Source of the DNA: Moniliella sp. 'wahieum'
Taxonomy: Eukaryota; Basidiomycota; Moniliellomycetes; Moniliellales; Moniliellaceae
Length of the DNA: 64,000 nt
NCBI GenBank assembly: GCA_003971905.1
Contig: RSEE01000045.1
Span: 62,001-126,000 of the forward strand
Reading direction: 5' to 3'
This document shows positions 1 to 11,322 of the stretch, piece after piece. Under the pieces are notes generated by a model, which saw only the letters and a list, made by a program, of their open reading frames with translations, was not told the DNA's origin and ran no database searches. Position 1 is the stretch's first letter. Every line of letters starts with the position of its first letter. Both the position numbers and the translations under genes were made by a program.

Positions 1-261
1 CGAGGAGTAGGCTTCCGCCCGGTTGATACAGGACCAAAATCAAAATCGCTCGCATGGCTCGTCGTGTGCCCGTAAGATACGTAGGCATACTCGATCCTTG
101 TCCGCGCTAAGACTTAGAGTGCTTCCGCAAAGAACGGTTACAGGCACCGATTTACTTGTCACATGACACTGAGCATGATAATAAGACCCCTTCACTCTGT
201 ATTGCGGCTACGCGATGGCACAATAGGTTGGCAGTGGGCATTGCAATAGGATGCTTAGCGC
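1..261. other. left-edge intergenic segment
   Basis: No gene is recognised here. The stretch lies downstream of the minus-strand RasGEF locus. It contains one copy of the word TGTCACATG (about 157-166), which recurs in other gaps of the window. Confidence 0.4.
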
Positions 262-3200
262 TTATGAGGGCGGAGGGGATATATTGTCGAACCAGCGAAG
301 TACATATGTAGCCGAAGAATGGAACGGATATAGGGTGTCACAGGCGTCAGGTGACAAGCAGAAGGATCGTAAGCCATGGCCATGGCAGGCAACGGGGTGG
401 GGTCGTAAGTTAAGCAATGACGGGAATGAAGAATGAGAGTATGAGGCGTAGCTGGGAAAGGTCGAGAGGGGATGAAGGGATGTAGAGGAAGACAAAGACA
501 AGGAGAGGTGCTTGACCGATGATCCAGAGCCTTGTAGAGGCAATAAGAAAACTCGGTCAGTGCAAAGGCACCGAAACGAATGCACATGCTGATCGAAGGT
601 AGTGAAGGGGGGCTCGGTCCCGCCACTGGAATCATCCAATGTGAGGGGGCTGGACACATTGACAGTAGTAGGTACCGTGGAACAGGGCGACAGGGGCGCA
701 AAGGGCGGGGGCGCGGTCCGTCGTGGTTCCAACTTTTGCGAGCGCTGATACAGTAGGTCGCCAGCTTCTTGGCTTTCCTCAAGGTATGTTACGAGCCAGG
801 ATTGAATCTCGGGCACGGCCTGGAGCGCATACAGCTGACCTTGGACCGTCACCAAGTCGTCCACGAGGCGGGCTAGACGATCGTAGCGAACCCAATTGAT
901 CATATCTGAGTTGTTAGCACCATCTTTGACGCCTGACAACCTGGACGGCCGCCGGCTCGGGCCATTGCCCTGCAACGTAAATACAATGTCCCCTGCCGCA
1001 ATGCCGACAAAGGGCAGAAACGGCGAGCGGGTTCGTAAGGCATCTTGGAATCGTTGCCGGTACTCGGTAAAGTTGTGGCCAGGGAGCGTCATGGCCTCGT
1101 ACGCCTTGGCCCAGTCCCTGTATTGGCAGGCAATGCTTGCCAAGTGTTGTGCAGCCGACGTACTGCCACTGCCCCGATCCCGCTCTGAAGCGAGAAGAAG
1201 GCATGCAGGTTTTGAAGCAGCAGACATTTCTGTAGCGGGGCAAGGTCAATATCTTCCGCCGTCTCGCCGAGTATGGGGAGTAGTAGGGACTAGAAAATGC
1301 CAACAGGCGAGTGGAGTACATACGCGAGAGAGTTTGAGAAAATAGATCAGGGCATCTTTACGCTCCTTGACCGTATCGAGGGCCAAGATGGTGGTCTGAA
1401 CCCAACTAGCAAGCTGGTTGCTCAGGTCCGAGAGCACCTTGATGGGCGCGGGCGTGCCTTCGTCCCCCACATCCAGTCCCACCGTGTCCGACGAAGGGGT
1501 CTTCTTGGGGGCAACATATTTGCCCCAAAATTGCTCGGGTGTGATGGAGGCATACACACGACTCACCAACACGGTCAACTGACGTGCCATCTCGCCCGTA
1601 CTAACCTCTGTCACACCTGCTGTGCCCTCACGCAACCGAGCCAGGAGCGAGCGGCTTATATTTGGGGTGGGGGCCCCCGAAGTGGACCAGCCGGGGGTAT
1701 AGAGCGCGTCGGTGGATTGGCTCTGGTCAGGTGGCTCAATGGTTCGGACCAAGTCGGTTTGGATGCCATCACCCACAAGCCGCATTTGCACTGTTCCCCC
1801 TGCCGTTGTTCTGCGGGTGACAAGGGCCAGCACATCGGCTGCTCCTGCCATCGTAGCGAGCTTGTCAGAGTGGGCAACAACAAGGCATCGTCCAAGTCTG
1901 GGCGCCAGTACGCGTCCGACATCCACAACCGAACAAAGCTGAGGATGTTGGTTCGTTGTTGCTCGCCGGCCTGGGTCCAGAGGTCGACAAGCAGTTCAGC
2001 CAACTGGCTTGCACGACAAAACAGCGGCAGCGTCAAACAAAACCGTTGGGCCAACTTGGTCTTCATCGGTCCGCGAACCGGAAGCAGCGTGCGCACCAAC
2101 CCTTGCAAACTGCCGCCCAGTAGAACACCTTCGGGGTTGTACGTGACGCCTTCCTCAGACGGAGGCACTTCCGCTCATTCTGAGTTGCCTCTGGCTCGTT
2201 TGACGCTTTCAGTTCGCGTGAGGAAGGCTTGGGCATCTCAGAGGGAAAGCCGGAACGTCGTCTCATCCGGTTTAACAGATTTTCTACACTGGGCCCCCGA
2301 GACACAAGGGAAGAGGTGGTGGAGCTGGGCCGGGCATGGCGAATAGAGAGTTTGTGGCGGAGCGAGTTGATCGGGTCAAGGACAGTGGTGGAAGCCGTTC
2401 CGCCTCCACTGACACTGAGAGAGGCGCTGGTACCAGAGGGCGAGGCGAGAGGGCTGGAGCTCTGCGCCCGGGCAGAAAGGCGGTGCCGCAGCGGTGGCAT
2501 GGTAAAACTTTTTGACCGTGGGCTAGAGATCAACGACAGGCGCGACAGGCCACGGTCCCTTTTCATTCGATGATGCAGCCCGCTATCGTCCGACAGGGAA
2601 CTGGCCTCCCCGTCCCCTTGGGCGGTCGACGACGGACAGGTGACGAAACCGAACGGAGAGACGAAGGAGTATGACACTTTTCCATCAAAGTCGACACTTG
2701 TATCACCACATCTTCCCCGAGACGAAATATCGGATGCTGCCGAGATAGCAGGTGCGGCCATGAGGGCGACACTGGGCGCTTTCACGTCGGAATCTTCAGA
2801 ATCAGCCAAGGTCAGCTGGCGTACTGCGCTCAATAGCTTGGAGGAGGCTTGTAGAAAATCGGACCGAGTCAACGGAGTGTGGTGAGTGCGCGGCTGTTGG
2901 CACGGCCAAGATAAGGATCGACACAGAGCTGGTCCAAGTCACGAATGATCACGTTGATCGCATCGTACACGGCCAAGGTGGCCTCGACCACCGATTCGGA
3001 CGAAGGGAGGAAACTTGTTCTGAGAGAGGTAGCTCGGACGAATCCGAACGGGAGAGCATAAGGGTCTGGACATGGGCGTGGATGGCACGATGAAAGTTGG
3101 GACAGGCAACCAGCAAATTCGTCTGTGCCTCCTTGATCCCTGCACTCGTATACTTGCTTCCTCCAGCCCAAGTGTACGCGATGTTTCGTCAAACGCAAAG

Positions 3201-3927
3201 GAAACGGTTATTAGCGCTTCTGGATCCATTGGAGGCAGGGGGATTCCACGTCAGAAGGGGAGGAAAGCATTGGCTTGTCTCCCTCAACAGGCGTCACGTC
3301 CAGCATGTCTCCGATGGCAGAGATGATGTGGTAGGCACAGCTGATCAACTTGTCTCCGATTCGGCAGAGGAGCAAGTGGGGCGGTGTCTCACCCAAGTCG
3401 GTAGCGAGGTCGAGCAGGCACTGGACGAAGGAAAGGAGCGTTTTGCGTCGGGCGGCGACGGTGGGGTTCACTACACCATGTCGTCGGCATGGAGGCAGGT
3501 TGATGGAGGTGAGGGTGGCACGTACACCGGCACGGAGTAGGCGAGCATCGGCAAGGTAGAGGGAACGTTGCTGCGCACGGACGTGGAGATGAGAAGGGTG
3601 GCGGCGTTGTGATGTAGCTTGGAATGCGATGTGGGCAGGCCGGGGATGAGGGGAAGGACGAAGGGCCAGGGGGAGAGCATCTGGTCAAAAGAGGCTACGT
3701 GGTTGCTGGGAAACCACCCGCGCTGGCCGTCCATCTCGCCGTCCCACCAGCCGCTGGGGTGGCGGTTGTACACGAGGACCTGGGCGCCCAGCGACGATGG
3801 GCAGACAGTTGGCCTGCGTCGAGGAGGGGTGGTAGTCGTACAAGGCATAGACGAGGTCGGGTGCGCCGTCGCCAGGGCCGGGGCCGGGGGCTGGCCCAGG
3901 GTCAGGGGGGTCAGGGGGGCTGGACAT
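262..3927 (-). CDS. CDC25: SH3 domain-containing Ras guanine-nucleotide exchange factor (CDC25/Ste6 type)
   Basis: Likely activates Ras by GDP release at the plasma membrane, feeding cAMP/PKA or mating signalling. Reading on the minus strand from ATG at 3927: a proline-rich lead; an SH3 domain (about 3870-3690) with ALYDY, then SGWWDGEMDGQRGWFPSN; a helical linker (about 3470-3230); a Ser-rich region; a RasGEF_N domain (about 2140-1900, GGSLQGLVRTLLP); and the catalytic RasGEF domain (about 1620-800) with ARQLTVLVSRVYASI, LQKCLLLQNLHAFF, NFTEYRQRF and VPEIQSWL. The order SH3, RasGEF_N, RasGEF matches yeast Cdc25. A short intron with a GTATGT donor probably lies near 1325-1270. The frame breaks inside SH3 (about 3800) and inside the catalytic domain (about 1127); each is repaired in register by one base. 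The stop is uncertain: conserved sequence ends near 790 and the open frame runs to 262. Confidence 0.85.
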
Positions 3928-6900
3928 GATGGCGGGGAAGAGGAGGGCGAGCGGCTGGGGCGATGGGGGCGAGCGGGAGGACACGGCAGGTAGGGGCCAG
4001 ACGGGAAGAGGAGCGGGTATGAAGACGCCGGGGCGGGACCCGGTGGGACCCGGTTGGGCACAGGGCAGGCGAAGGCAGGCGAAGTGTCAGTAGGGTGCGT
4101 GCATTATGCATCAAATTGCAGCGGCCCACCGTGACAGATGCAACCCCCGCCGTCCGTGGCGAAGGGCAAGACAGATGCGAAGACGGGGCAATATGCTTTG
4201 TGCTGTTCTAGGGGCGATCGCAGAGGGGGCTGGTGCCCCGACGGCAACAATGCACATCTCAGCCCGATGATCGATGATTAATGACTGATCGATCAGGTCG
4301 TCAGAATCGATCAGGCCCAGGGCCGAAGCGTGCCGCCCCTCGCCGTGATGCGCTCAGTACACTCAGTACTCAGTCTGAGCGCTGCTCAGTCATTCGGTCT
4401 AGGAAAGCTAGTAACTAGTAACTCAGTAGGCAGTCGGAGTACTGCTTCGTATCGCCAGTGCCCAGCGCCCAGGACGCAGTCTCTCAGTACTGAGACACCG
4501 TCCCAGCGGAGTGTGGATTCGATCAATATGAATACGAAATTTGAAGACGCGTTGCGGCTGCGACACGGCACAGCGCCTCCGTGCCGCATGGTTCCCCCCA
4601 GGCACCCAAGACCCCAGCCAGGTCTGCTGCGGTGGGCGACGTGCGGGCCATGGCGCATTGCTTTTGATGACTTGTCGATGGTCGCTGTCGGTGACTGTCC
4701 CGGCCTCTTTGGTCGCCTGCTTTGGAGCATGGGTCCTGATCTTGGCCGGTGCCGAGGACTGGTCATGGGATGGGCCAGACGGCAGGCTTGCCTCGTAGCT
4801 ACTAGCTCCGACTGGTTCCGCAGGAAAGCTACTGCCTGCTACTGCACGTCACAAGTCACATGCACAGCGGAGCGCGAGCCAGGAGTGGGCAGCAGCTAAA
4901 AATGCGCTCACACCACCCACCCAAGACGCACAAAGCTTGCCGCCATTGGTGTATGGCAGGCCTGCGTTAGGAAGCAGATGTCTGATGTCTGATGCATGAC
5001 ATGAAGCAAGAGTGCGTGCTCAGTTCTTGCTTACTAGGTACAGGGTACGTACACTGAGCGCGAGCCGAGCATTGAATATTGACATGTGACATGTCAGTAC
5101 TGCGTTGCGGCCTGTTGCGGCCCGTTGTGCGTGTTGCGGCAGACTGGGGGCTGCTGTGGCAGCCTGTGGCAGCCTGTGACAGTCCTGCTGCCCAGCCACA
5201 GCGGGGCAATCCACCAGCTGCTTTCAGATCCCAGGATCTCACATGTCACATGTCACACCTCTAAGCTTTGCAACTGCACCCCCGCCTTCCCCCTCTGCGT
5301 GGCTGGGGTGGAGCCAGTTGGACGTGCTGGGCGTGCTGTGGCGTGCCTTGCGCTGGGCCAGTCGGGCCCCTTGTTCTGTGGCTCCATGTCCCAGACGGCT
5401 TCCTTCAAGCTTCACGCAATGCAGCACATGCGTCGCACGCCAACGACGTTGCCCGTCCAAAAGCCAAATTGGGTTCATTACAACGCCGAAGCGCAGCCAG
5501 GGCTCTCCCCATTTCAATTGAAACCTTCGGAGCTTCGGCGTTCTTTAGAGTACGTTCTCTACTGAGTCTACTGAGTACTAGCCTGTTGGGGTGTACACCG
5601 GTTCTTAGGCCTTGGGCTTGGGGCGTAATGCGTACGCGTTATGCGCTTCGCCTTACGCCCGTACAAACCTTAAATGCAGCGGCTTGCCACACCAAGTGAT
5701 AATAGCCCTCTGCCGCCAGCGGGAGGAATGGGCCCACCCGCGACAGCCTTCGGGGTGGGTGGCGCCGGCTGGGGTTGGCGTGGGAACGTAGAGCTTGAAA
5801 GTTGCGGTGTCTGTTCCAGATTTTATGTTGCCTCCGTCAGCGAGTGCAACAACGCAGCCCGTTGTGGTGGGTGTGTACATTTTAACACTGGTACATTTTA
5901 ACACTGGAATTCGAGCAGGGCCCATGCGGGGGAGAGGGTGCGTGGCCAGAGGCAGAGAATCGTAGTATGCAATGGCGGCCAATCACGCGTTGGCATAGTC
6001 GGCCACAGACGGCGATTATCCAGCCGCGCCTCCACATTCTCCGTCAAATACACACACCGCCACCACCCCCTGCCCTCTCGCCCACGTTCTCATCCAAGCA
6101 GTGCTTAATATTACATGGAACCACGTGCCGGTCTCCCAAGCATAACACCGACATCCAATTGGACGGCAACAGGGAGTGCCTCATGTCAAATTACATCTCT
6201 TCTTTTGCGTACTTCGACTAGGTCGGGGAATCCAGACAGCTTGATCTCCCCGTCATGCATCCCTCCGGCTCAGGCGCGAAGATTGCGACACGTTTTTAGC
6301 GATCTGTCCGCTCATTCCCACTGTCACATGTCACATGTCACATGTCATCGCACATAAGTATGCGTCCCACAAACAAACTCTCTCCGTGTAGGTACACGAC
6401 CGGCGGAAGCCGTAGTGCCCTGGCTCACACTCAGACCATCACGGAATATTGATTGACTGCTCCACCAGCTCCACCTGTTTGCCTATAACCCCCCCCCGCG
6501 CGCGGCACACCCACACCATATATGCAGGTATTAACGCCCAGGAAGAGCTCAAAGAGCAGCAAATGGGAATGGTGGTCGATGGAGATCAAATTGCTAAGGC
6601 GGTGGCGAATCCAAGTCATCATGGAGTCGGAAACGCCACGTCAGAAAACATCACACGCGCATCACACATGATGTCACTCGGAAGTGACCTTGGCCATAAA
6701 TGACCAGAGGTCAACAGCAGGACATGCACAGTGGTCTGTGCGCTGTAGTCGGTATTCAATAGCTCCCACCGCTCTCGCACGGGGCACAGCTCACACAGTA
6801 TATTGTACCATTTCACCTTGTTCGGTACCGCCAGTCAGTCGGAATGCTTTTGCGTCTGACGGATCCGACATCCATGTCACATGTCATGGGTCGATCACAC

Positions 6901-8700
6901 ACTGCGCAGTTGTCGCCTCTTTTTGCGTCGTTACTTTGGGTATTTTGCCCTCATCGCCCTCATCCCCAGGGGCCTGTGAGCACCCTGAGAACCCTGACGG
7001 CCTGAGCCTCACGCCTCAGGGAAAAATCGCAGACCATCGAGGTCCTCGTTCAGCGGACCATCAGCGTTCAAGCTGTGCATCACTCCCCAGCGCCCCTGGT
7101 ACCATTTCCAAGGAGATGCGAGAACATCTCCGAGTATTCCTATAGTGTTCCTTCGAAGGATCTGAAGAGAGTTACCGATTACTGGATACCATCGTCACCG
7201 TCAACGGCCTCTCGGCTCGACATACATATTGGCAGCATATATCTCCCCACTCAGCTCAGCTGAGCGATCAGGTTCCGCGCTCTGGATGTCTTTCCCTCGC
7301 TCGGCACCAAAATGCACATGTCTCCCTCATCTTATTTCGACATACGAAAAGTACCATGAACATGTTGGGTGAAACCCTTTTACAACGTGAGTGTGGAGCA
7401 TGTGGATCCTGGGAAACAAGTCCCTATATAACCTTACTAATGTATTGGCACTATGAGCATCTGTGTCAGAGTTCTCAATACTAACTTGCTACTAATACTA
7501 GGCCGAAAGGGCAAATGGTTGCGCCTCTGCTCTTCGGCTTTCCTTTGTCCATAATAGTCTGGCCGATATTGTCTGACTCACCTTTTTTTCCCCACCCCCG
7601 TCGCTTCTTTTCTTGTCTCATGCATTATGTCTTTTGCTCTCAACTAATATAAAAGTACGCGACATGTATCTCGCTCCCTCACGAAGACCTTACAAAATCA
7701 GCTCGCCTCATATAGCATAGAGGCATCTGTTCTTTCTCACACCTTATCTTGGCTTTTTGGACAATGTTATACAACTTCCTTTTAGCAACAGGCTCCATGA
7801 CGATCAATGATCTCGATCATCATCTGACCCATTATGCATTATCTGGTATCTCCTGTGGGGACCGACGCTTTTCCTTATGTGGCCCTACAGTAATTGAACG
7901 AGGGCTCTCTGTCCCTCTCGTGTGCCGAGCCCAGGACAAACTCACCTAAGAGTACACACAGATTACAGAGGATTACCATAAACGAGGAGACCACCGGGCT
8001 TACATCTGCGGGTCTGCTGGGGCTTCGTCCCAGTCTCTGTCCTCGTGCTGACGGCGACGGCCGGCGGCCATTTTTACCTCCTTCGTCCACCGTTGCATCG
8101 TCTACCGTTCCATCGCCCACGCTGTCCACCGTTCCAGCATGCAATGACATAGGTTATAAGATTACATCCTATTCGCGGCTGTGGCGTAGCGCGCTCATGG
8201 CTAATCGAAATTTCTGGTGCACAATCTTGTGGGCCTTGCCCACCTTGAATTTCGTACGTAGTCCTCACCACATATCTATCCGGAACCTTGTTACCGGCAT
8301 TTTCGATTAGCTATGCTGTTGCGGTGTCAGTATTAGGAGCAAAGAATGGCAATCAGTAGCAGGAATGCGTGCCTAGAGTGACACTCAGAGGTTCAGGTGG
8401 CCGAAAAGCTGTACAGCCTCAGAGCGCATTTCGTGCTTGAAGCTTAACGTGTGTCATGACATGGAGAGGAAGGCCTGTGTTGTCGATGGATGGCAACCGC
8501 CTAACCCTTTTGGTTGCTTCTTTGTCCGGGAGCCCGTCTGGTGCTGCTCTTGGCTAGGATAGGCCGCCGTACTTAGTTACCTTTTCATCGTTGATCTGTC
8601 CTCTCGTTGAGATCTTCGTTAATCGTAGCCACCGAAAGCAGATATGTGCAGCTGCCGCACACCGCCTTCCATGATACAAGAACGTACATGAACAGGCGCG
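3928..8700. other. gene-poor gap upstream of the RasGEF
   Basis: No convincing gene was found; open frames are short, overlap on all frames and show no recognisable motif. The stretch holds several copies of the TGTCACATG word (5081-5097, 5239-5257, 6322-6348, 6872-6888), a run of GATC/ATCGAT words at 4262-4315, a 16-bp direct repeat at 5875-5906, and AT-richer sequence from about 7300 to 7800. Confidence 0.5.
5875..5906. repeat. 16-bp tandem direct repeat, two copies
   Basis: The unit gtacattttaacactg occurs twice head to tail (5875-5890 and 5891-5906) without mismatch. It lies in a gap and has no evident coding role. Confidence 0.8.
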
Positions 8701-8705
8701 GCAAC

Positions 8706-9310
8706 TGTTACGGGGCGCATCGGTTATCTCCGGACGCTGAGCCCCGCATGTCGTAGACATCACCGCCCAACCCACGTCATCCCCCGTCTACCCCCGTCTA
8801 CCCCCGTATACCCCCGTATACCCACGTCTACCCACGTCTACCCCCGTCTAGGCACGTCTACCCTCGTCTAGGCACAACGTCTATACTCCCGACTTCCATT
8901 CACTCTTCACCCTCATACGCTTACGAATTTACGACTTACGTCGAGCACTCAGCAAGCCGCGGTACTCTCATCAGTAGCGCTTGCTCTTCTTTAGGACTCT
9001 GTGTTCCCGCCAACTACAGCGTACCGAGTGTGGTAACGCCGGGAGGAACAGAGTAACTTGGGAAATCCTGAATCCCTTCAATTGGTCTTACGACTTACGA
9101 ACACGGCTCCTACCTCGGAGGGTCTGAGCTGTGGCCTTTGCACGCAGGCAGCCACCCAAACTAGAGGGTCTCTCCCTCGCGTCTACCTCCGCTCGGTTCA
9201 ACCAAGATATGGAGCAGGACCTAACGTACGAGCCACCGATTGATCTGTCCAAGGGTTTATACCCCTAAACTACAGAGGGGCTCCCACCTCGGGACCCCCC
9301 CCCCATGACA
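8706..9310 (+). mobile_element. solo LTR of an LTR retrotransposon (copy 1)
   Basis: A 605-bp segment begins TGTTACGGGG and ends CCATGACA, the TG...CA ends expected of an LTR. It is flanked by a perfect 5-bp target duplication, GCAAC, at 8701-8705 and 9311-9315. A diverged second copy lies at 29170-30033: the first ~55 bp and the last ~390 bp align clearly. No internal coding region is present, so this is a recombination relic. The middle is occupied by a 10-bp-unit minisatellite absent from the other copy. Ty3/gypsy and Ty1/copia elements both give 5-bp duplications, so the family is left open. Divergence between the copies suggests an old insertion. Confidence 0.85.
8777..8874. repeat. 10-bp minisatellite (CCCCCGTCTA)n inside solo LTR
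   Basis: About nine to ten units of a decamer of the form cccccgtcta, with variants cccccgtata, cccacgtcta and ggcacgtcta, sit head to tail. The array replaces the upstream (promoter) half seen in the other LTR copy. Confidence 0.85.
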
Positions 9311-10869
9311 GCAACACACCCTGTCCACACTTTTGACCATCATATATTATAGTATCTGTGAAAGGTGTGCGATGTTTGGGCAACGCTCACGCGCCCACGC
9401 AGCGAGATCGCCCATAGATTTACGGAATACTACTCTGCAAGCCCATCCAAAGAGACCTCTCCACCTCTCAAATGTCACTTTTGTCTCGGGGAACAAGGAA
9501 GTGACCCCCCCCCCCCCGCGGCACAAGAAAAAGGTGCTTCATGATCACAACACCATCGACCACACAAACCCTAGTTTCTGCACTGCTTCTGCTCTACTAG
9601 TCAGCACTCTTTCACACAGCTGGTATATTATGTGTTTGCGAAAGGATAACGACAGAGCGAGGATAGACGCTAGGCCATGGAGATACATGTTGGTGAAACC
9701 TGCCCTACTTTGTGATCCATGCTATCCGTCGTATTGATCATTGGTCACGACGGCGAGATCTTTTTCGCTGGCACAACTGTGTGCATATCTACCACCCACT
9801 CGCGTATACCTCAGCGATTTCGCAATTCAATCTTTGCCTAGTCGTCCATCTCTGAGGCCCTGAGGGCTTTTGGTCCTCATCCACATCAGCGCTCAGCATA
9901 CCCACTGCATACTCCGCAAGCGTGTTGTGGCCAGGACGAGGGGGTGACTAAAGGGCATGGTCTACTTGACGTACGATCCGCTCAACATTCTGTATTCACT
10001 CGAAAAGTAGACGGCCGGCGTTTGGACGGTTGTGTGGGGTGCCCCGGTTCCCACATTTGAGCCACACTCGACCACAAGGGGGTACGGTGTAGCCTGGTGT
10101 AACTGCTGGGTAGAAGCCATCCGAATGTCGACTCGGAAACCTTGCCCTTTTGTTCCCGCCTGCATCGGCACTGCTCACACTTTTGGTTTTTGATTGTGCA
10201 TATGCTGCATGATATACCTGCCCCTTCGCTCCCTTCTTACAACGACCCTCGTGCTTCTCGTCGGACCGGACACTGCTGGGCCCAAATAAGCCGCCAATTG
10301 AGCAGCGTGCATGCGTGGTGGGCGTAAAGATTGCTTTTGCCTCCTCTGCCAACAGCCGTCTCTCCCATCAGGCTGGACTCAAGAGTAGGATGGAAAGCAG
10401 GTAGAATAATTAACCGGTTCGCTGCATAGTTGCATCTGCATCAGCCTCGACGCCAATCTCGGTCTCGTGGCCACTGAGATCAGAGATACTGTTGACAATA
10501 GCTCACCGACCGCACAAACAACGCTAAGCCGGCATAGTACATTATAGTAGTCCCCTTGTCCACCTAGCGCCCAACTACATTTGCGATGGGCACACCAAGG
10601 CAAGCCGGGATGTGGATTCCCTTTCGTTAGCGGGTCCTACTTAGTACTGGGCTGGAGTGAGGATGGAACTATGGCTGCTCGGCTCGGTTCTGCGATTCAC
10701 AACGGTTGCTGCACACTCAATCTGCTTCCAGCATCGACACCATTGCGCCTGCTATTAATCTCGGACCATGATCAATGCGTATGCATGCAAGAAAATCCCA
10801 GGGGTGCTAAGTAGCTTGGGTGTCTCTCCCCCTCCCCTGCTCTCCCTGCATCATCTGAGATCAGCAGGA

Positions 10870-11000
10870 TGCATCAGGGGGGGAGGGGAGGGGAAGGGAG
10901 GGGCAAGGGAGTTTGGGCCATACGAGCGGGGGGGGGGGGGGGGGGGCATGGGGTACAGAACAACAAAGTGACGGCGGGCATGGCTTCGGGGGGGGGGGGG
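10870..11000 (+). repeat. G-tract cluster (possible G-quadruplex)
   Basis: Several G runs occur on the plus strand, including one of about 18 G at 10929-10946 and one of about 12 G near 10989-11000, plus shorter GGGG runs at 10876-10903. Exact lengths in such runs are unreliable in most assemblies. Confidence 0.6.
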
Positions 11001-11144
11001 GAAACCATATCGCCGCGGGGGCAAAGAGGGTAAGGTACGGGTGCAGAGGGCCGGGAAGAGGAGGACGGGTTGGATTGGACCGAGTCCCCTGGAGTTAGAA
11101 ACGGGACAGGGGCCGGGGGGGGACGGAAGCAAAACCCCGACAGC

Positions 11145-11195
11145 CAAAGCGAAAGCAAAAGCGAAAGCGAAAACGAAAACGAAAGCAAAGGGGAA
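11145..11195. repeat. hexamer array (GCGAAA)n
   Basis: About eight units of gcgaaa with gcaaaa, acgaaa and gcaaag variants lie in tandem. No coding role is apparent. Confidence 0.7.
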
Positions 11196-11322
11196 TACAA
11201 AAATGGTTCAGTTCAATGACAAGGTCAGCCACACGTGAAGCGTGGGGTTTTGGTACAGAAACCGTCCCCCCCCCCCGCTCACAAACAAAGGTGGTCGACG
11301 GAAGGAGATAGACAGAGCAGTC

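Larger units (their letters stand above)
9311..11322. other. gap between solo LTR and membrane-protein locus
   Basis: No gene is supported. The segment has a 9-bp C run near 9507, long G tracts at 10870-11000 and a hexamer array at 11145-11195. Open frames near 9960-10350 on the minus strand show no recognisable domain. Confidence 0.45.

Noticed and set aside
9996-10352. 118-residue minus-strand frame after the solo LTR
   Set aside because: No domain, no promoter-like context and overlapping frames of the same size.
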